This document shows, piece after piece, positions 5,753 through 9,115 of a stretch of 9,115 nucleotides of DNA. A model generated the notes under the pieces. That model ran no database searches. It was not told the DNA's origin and saw only the letters and a program-made list of their open reading frames with translations. The translations under genes were made by a program, and so were the position numbers. This DNA comes from a bacterium (GTDB taxonomy: Bacteria; Auribacterota; UBA3054; B51-G9). How positions within the stretch are numbered: the first letter of the stretch is position 1; each line of letters opens with the position of its first letter. The stretch lies in NCBI GenBank assembly GCA_029933535.1, contig JAOZNZ010000105.1:1-9115 (forward strand), written 5' to 3'.

Positions 5753-6835
5753 ATGAAAACTCTTCTCGAAAAAAAAATAACGCCGGATTGGGAGAAATTC
5801 ATTGACTGCATTAACAGAAAAGGTACACCGGAACGTGTTCATAATATCGAGCTTTTTCTCGATGGAGAAATTCAGAATGCCGTCTGCGAAAAGTTCAATC
5901 TTCTTGATGGATTTAATGGTGACGATCCTTATTTCAACGAAAAAAAACAAGTTCAAATACAAAGGTTTCTCGGATATGATTACGTGCGAATGGGACTTGA
6001 AAATATGGACTTCGTTTTGAGTTTCAGCACCACGGAAGATACTGCTAAAAGAGGACATAATGGCGGTCGTTCATTTATTGATGAATCAAAAGGACCGATA
6101 ACAAATTGGATGGAATTCGATAAATATCCCTGGCCGGATCCGGAAAAAGCTTCCACACGTGCAATGGAATGGTACGAAAAAAATCTCCCGGATGATATGT
6201 GTATCATCGGCTCAGGCGGATTCGCTCACCCGGCGGAGCATTTGATGTGGCTGATGGGTTATGAAACAATATGCTACGCGCTTTATGACAACAGAGATCT
6301 TGTAAAAGCAATTTACGATAAATTGATGAAAATTTATATTGCTTCAATTAATATTATTCTCCAGTTCGATAAAGTAAAAATCATTTGGGGAAGCGATGAT
6401 ATGGGTTTCAAAACTGGTACGCTGATTTCTCCCGACGACCTGCGCGAATTTGTTCTTCCAAGTCACAAAAAGATGGCAGAAATTTCCCATGAACACGGGA
6501 AACCTTATTTACTTCATTCATGTGGAAATCTCAGCGATATTATGGATGACCTTATAAATGATGTCCATATTGACGCGAAACATTCCTTCGAAGACACTAT
6601 CGAACAAGTTACCGATGCAAAACTGCGCTACGGAAATGAAATAACTCTTCTTGGAGGAATAGATGTTGATTTTCTTTGCAATGCAAATGAAAAAGATATC
6701 CGTAAACGCGTTCGGAAAACTTTAGAAATATGTATGCCCGGAGGAGGATATTGTCTCGGAACAGGCAATTCAGTCGCGAATTATATTCCTCTCGAGAGTT
6801 ATCTTATAATGCTTGATGAGGGGAGAAGTTATTAG
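5753..6835 (+). CDS. URO-D superfamily methyltransferase-like protein
   Basis: A 360-residue protein of the uroporphyrinogen decarboxylase superfamily, but not HemE: the N-terminal RQAGR motif of true decarboxylases is absent. Instead it has the zinc-site pattern of the MtaA/MtbA/CmuA-type methyltransferases, H255-x-C257 in LLHSCGN and C334 in GGGYCLGTGN. Other family blocks are IIGSGGFAHPAEHLMWLMGYE (151-171, in part), GSDDMGFKTGTLISPDDLREF (213-233, in part), DAKHSFED (274-281) and GGIDVDFL (301-308). Relatives move methyl groups between corrinoid proteins and thiols; the substrate here is unknown and no corrinoid protein or activator gene is in the window. The ATG at 5753 has no Shine-Dalgarno. 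The last two codons and the TAG stop lie inside the first units of a heptamer array. Length is normal for the family. Confidence 0.88.
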   Translation: MKTLLEKKITPDWEKFIDCINRKGTPERVHNIELFLDGEIQNAVCEKFNLLDGFNGDDPYFNEKKQVQIQRFLGYDYVRMGLENMDFVLSFSTTEDTAKRGHNGGRSFIDESKGPITNWMEFDKYPWPDPEKASTRAMEWYEKNLPDDMCIIGSGGFAHPAEHLMWLMGYETICYALYDNRDLVKAIYDKLMKIYIASINIILQFDKVKIIWGSDDMGFKTGTLISPDDLREFVLPSHKKMAEISHEHGKPYLLHSCGNLSDIMDDLINDVHIDAKHSFEDTIEQVTDAKLRYGNEITLLGGIDVDFLCNANEKDIRKRVRKTLEICMPGGGYCLGTGNSVANYIPLESYLIMLDEGRSY

Positions 6836-6903
6836 TTATTAGTTATTAGTTATTCGTTATTCGTTATTCGTTATTCGTTATTCGTTATTCGTTATTCGTT
6901 ATT
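6827..6903. repeat. Heptanucleotide tandem array 1
   Basis: Eleven consecutive 7-bp units: four AGTTATT (6827-6854), then seven CGTTATT (6855-6903), without interruption. The array begins inside the URO-D coding sequence and supplies its final Ser-Tyr codons and TAG stop (6833-6835). Short heptamer arrays of this kind are known from cyanobacteria (STRR repeats). Copy number probably varies by slippage. Confidence 0.95.
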
Positions 6904-7073
6904 CGATGTTCGCGAAGCGCCCGGAGAATTTCGGGCGATGTTCGACCCCGGAATACGCGGGGCGCTAACGCGTGTTCAGTGTTCGATGTTCGACGTTTCA
7001 ACTCCCCTCCTGTTTTAGGTGGCACATCCCGGGTATTCCCTCGGGGAGGGGTGCTCGAAGGGCGGGGTGGTCA
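6904..7073. repeat. Hairpin and degenerate-heptamer block between the two arrays
   Basis: No gene. Visible elements are CGCCCG/CGGGCG (6918-6923, 6932-6937); CCCCG/CGGGG (6946-6950, 6958-6962); four loose heptamers GTTCAGT, GTTCGAT, GTTCGAC, GTTTCAA (6974-7001); and CCCCTC (7004-7009) pairing with GAGGGG (7046-7051). Inside that last pair lies the 23-base dispersed repeat of 7024-7046. The arrangement looks nested, one repeat within another. Confidence 0.75.
7024..7046. repeat. Palindromic dispersed repeat, copy B
   Basis: Reverse-complement partner of 8-30 with two differences over 23 bases. It interrupts what appears to be a larger CCCCTCC...GGAGGGG repeat (7004-7051), suggesting insertion into an older repeat. 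Confidence 0.75.
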
Positions 7074-7178
7074 TTCAACCTTCAACCTTCAACCTTCAAC
7101 CTTCAACCTTTAACCTTTAACCTTTAACCTTTAACCTTCGACCTTCGACCTTCGACCTTTAACCTTCGACCTTCGACC
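7074..7178. repeat. Heptanucleotide tandem array 2
   Basis: Fifteen uninterrupted 7-bp units: five TTCAACC, four TTTAACC, three TTCGACC, one TTTAACC and two TTCGACC. Variation is confined to the third and fourth positions of the unit. Blocks of identical variants show expansion by duplication of neighbouring units, while the single TTTAACC among TTCGACC units points to a multi-unit duplication or a back change. Confidence 0.95.
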
Positions 7179-7180
7179 TT

Positions 7181-7219
7181 ATAATCACGGATTACGGGTT
7201 CTACCCGTTGACTGATTAT
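7181..7219. promoter_or_regulatory. Two-tier hairpin overlapping the pyrG -35 box
   Basis: ATAATCA (7181-7187) pairs with TGATTAT (7213-7219), and within it ACGGGT (7194-7199) pairs with ACCCGT (7203-7208) around TCT. The right arms cover TTGACT, the pyrG -35. It could be an operator, or a terminator isolating pyrG from the repeat region. Function is inferred from position alone. Confidence 0.45.
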
Positions 7220-7236
7220 TGTTTATTAAATATAAT
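7208..7236 (+). promoter_or_regulatory. Promoter of pyrG
   Basis: TTGACT (7208-7213), 17 bp, perfect TATAAT (7231-7236). The start is expected near 7243, giving a leader of about 80 bases. This is one of the two best sigma-70-type promoters in the window. Confidence 0.8.
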
Positions 7237-7249
7237 ATTAACCGTTAGG

Positions 7250-7270
7250 AAATAAATCTCCAATTTATTT
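7250..7270 (+). promoter_or_regulatory. AT-rich leader hairpin before pyrG
   Basis: AAATAAAT (7250-7257) pairs perfectly with ATTTATTT (7263-7270) around a CTCCA loop, just after the predicted start. The stem is all A-T and so weak. I see no GGGC-type initiation run of the sort used for CTP-sensing reiterative transcription in Bacillus pyrG. Confidence 0.3.
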
Positions 7271-7291
7271 ATTTCTCAACCCTAGGCGTAA

Positions 7292-8923
<1,632 letters not shown>

Positions 8924-8928
8924 GTAGA

Positions 8929-9037
8929 ATTGACCTAATTGACCTAATTTCTAATTGACCTAAATAATGACCAAAAAGAAGAAATAACCAATTCGGGATT
9001 TAGGCATTGGGATTTATTTAGAAATTAGGTCAATTAG
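8929..9037. repeat. Long inverted repeat with ATTGACCTA direct repeats
   Basis: Three ATTGACCTA copies (8929-8937, 8938-8946, 8954-8962) follow the pyrG stop. Bases 8935-8954 pair perfectly over 20 bp with 9018-9037, enclosing 63 bases. The spacer also has a direct GGGATTTA repeat near 8996 and 9010. It may act as a bidirectional terminator between convergent genes, or be another non-autonomous repeat element. Confidence 0.7.
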
Positions 9038-9038
9038 A

Positions 9039-9115
9039 TTAATTAGAAATTCTATTCTTCTCTTCCTTCAATTTATACATCAATATTGCCATTGTTGTAA
9101 ATCCGTCAATTATTG
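9039..9115 (-). CDS. Possible C-terminal end of a minus-strand gene (partial)
   Basis: Read on the minus strand, 9113 to 9039 is open and ends in TAA just beyond the inverted repeat. The 24 codons give IIDGFTTMAILMYKLKEEKN followed by RISN, a hydrophobic stretch then a Lys/Glu-rich tail, like the end of a real protein. The other two minus-strand frames are closed by stops within the first nine bases. It is too short to identify and could be chance. Confidence 0.35.
   Translation of the reverse strand, partial: IIDGFTTMAILMYKLKEEKNRISN

Noticed and set aside
5753..6835. HemE (uroporphyrinogen decarboxylase proper)
   Set aside because: The RQAGR N-terminal motif is absent while the HxC...C zinc motif of the methyltransferase branch is present.
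6827..7178. CRISPR array
   Set aside because: The units are 7 bp and contiguous, with no spacers and no cas genes.

Overview
The window is AT-rich bacterial DNA (by eye about 35-40% G+C). Its intergenic regions are unusually rich in hairpins and short repeats. The only housekeeping gene is pyrG (CTP synthase). The other genes are a VapBC-type toxin-antitoxin pair, a degenerate RmlD-type short-chain dehydrogenase, a large secreted protein that is now broken, a small secreted protein of unknown function, and a URO-D superfamily protein of the corrinoid methyltransferase type. Three promoters fit the sigma-70 pattern with a perfect TATAAT and exactly 17 bp of spacing (two TTGACT, one TTGCGA). 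This argues against Bacteroidota, which use a different promoter consensus. A free-living anaerobe of the PVC superphylum (Lentisphaerota or Kiritimatiellota-like) or a similar uncultured lineage would fit the low G+C, the URO-D paralogue, the large secreted protein and the repeat-laden spacers. That placement is only a guess.

Layout. 1-258: a palindromic dispersed repeat at the left edge, then the promoter and a candidate operator of the toxin-antitoxin operon. 259-902: RHH antitoxin and PIN toxin, overlapping by ATGA. 951-976: hairpin plus T-tract between toxin and SDR. 977-1858: RmlD-like SDR lacking the catalytic Thr, Tyr and Lys. 1869-1887: C-rich/G-rich hairpin. 1944-4392: one secreted protein of about 815 codons, disrupted by a frameshift near 2030-2056 and an in-frame TAG at 3004-3006. 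4393-4722: no gene, but a cluster of at least seven hairpins. 4723-5358 (minus): small exported protein with a clear Shine-Dalgarno and promoter. 5404-5485: back-to-back divergent promoters. 5503-5721: two abutting inverted-repeat (MITE-like) elements in the leader of the next gene. 5753-6835: URO-D family protein. 6827-7178: two heptanucleotide tandem arrays around a block of hairpins. 7181-7324: hairpin, strong promoter and leader of pyrG. 7325-8923: pyrG. 8929-9037: 20-bp inverted repeat with ATTGACCTA repeats. 9039-9115: possible C-terminal end of a minus-strand gene leaving the window.

The genes do not form an obvious pathway. Apart from the toxin-antitoxin operon each seems to be its own transcription unit, separated by repeat-rich spacers. 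The most useful observations are the reconstruction of the two-lesion secreted gene, the SDR with no catalytic triad, the double mobile-element insertion between a strong promoter and the URO-D gene, and the heptamer/hairpin mosaic between the URO-D gene and pyrG. I saw no convincing novel multi-gene system.
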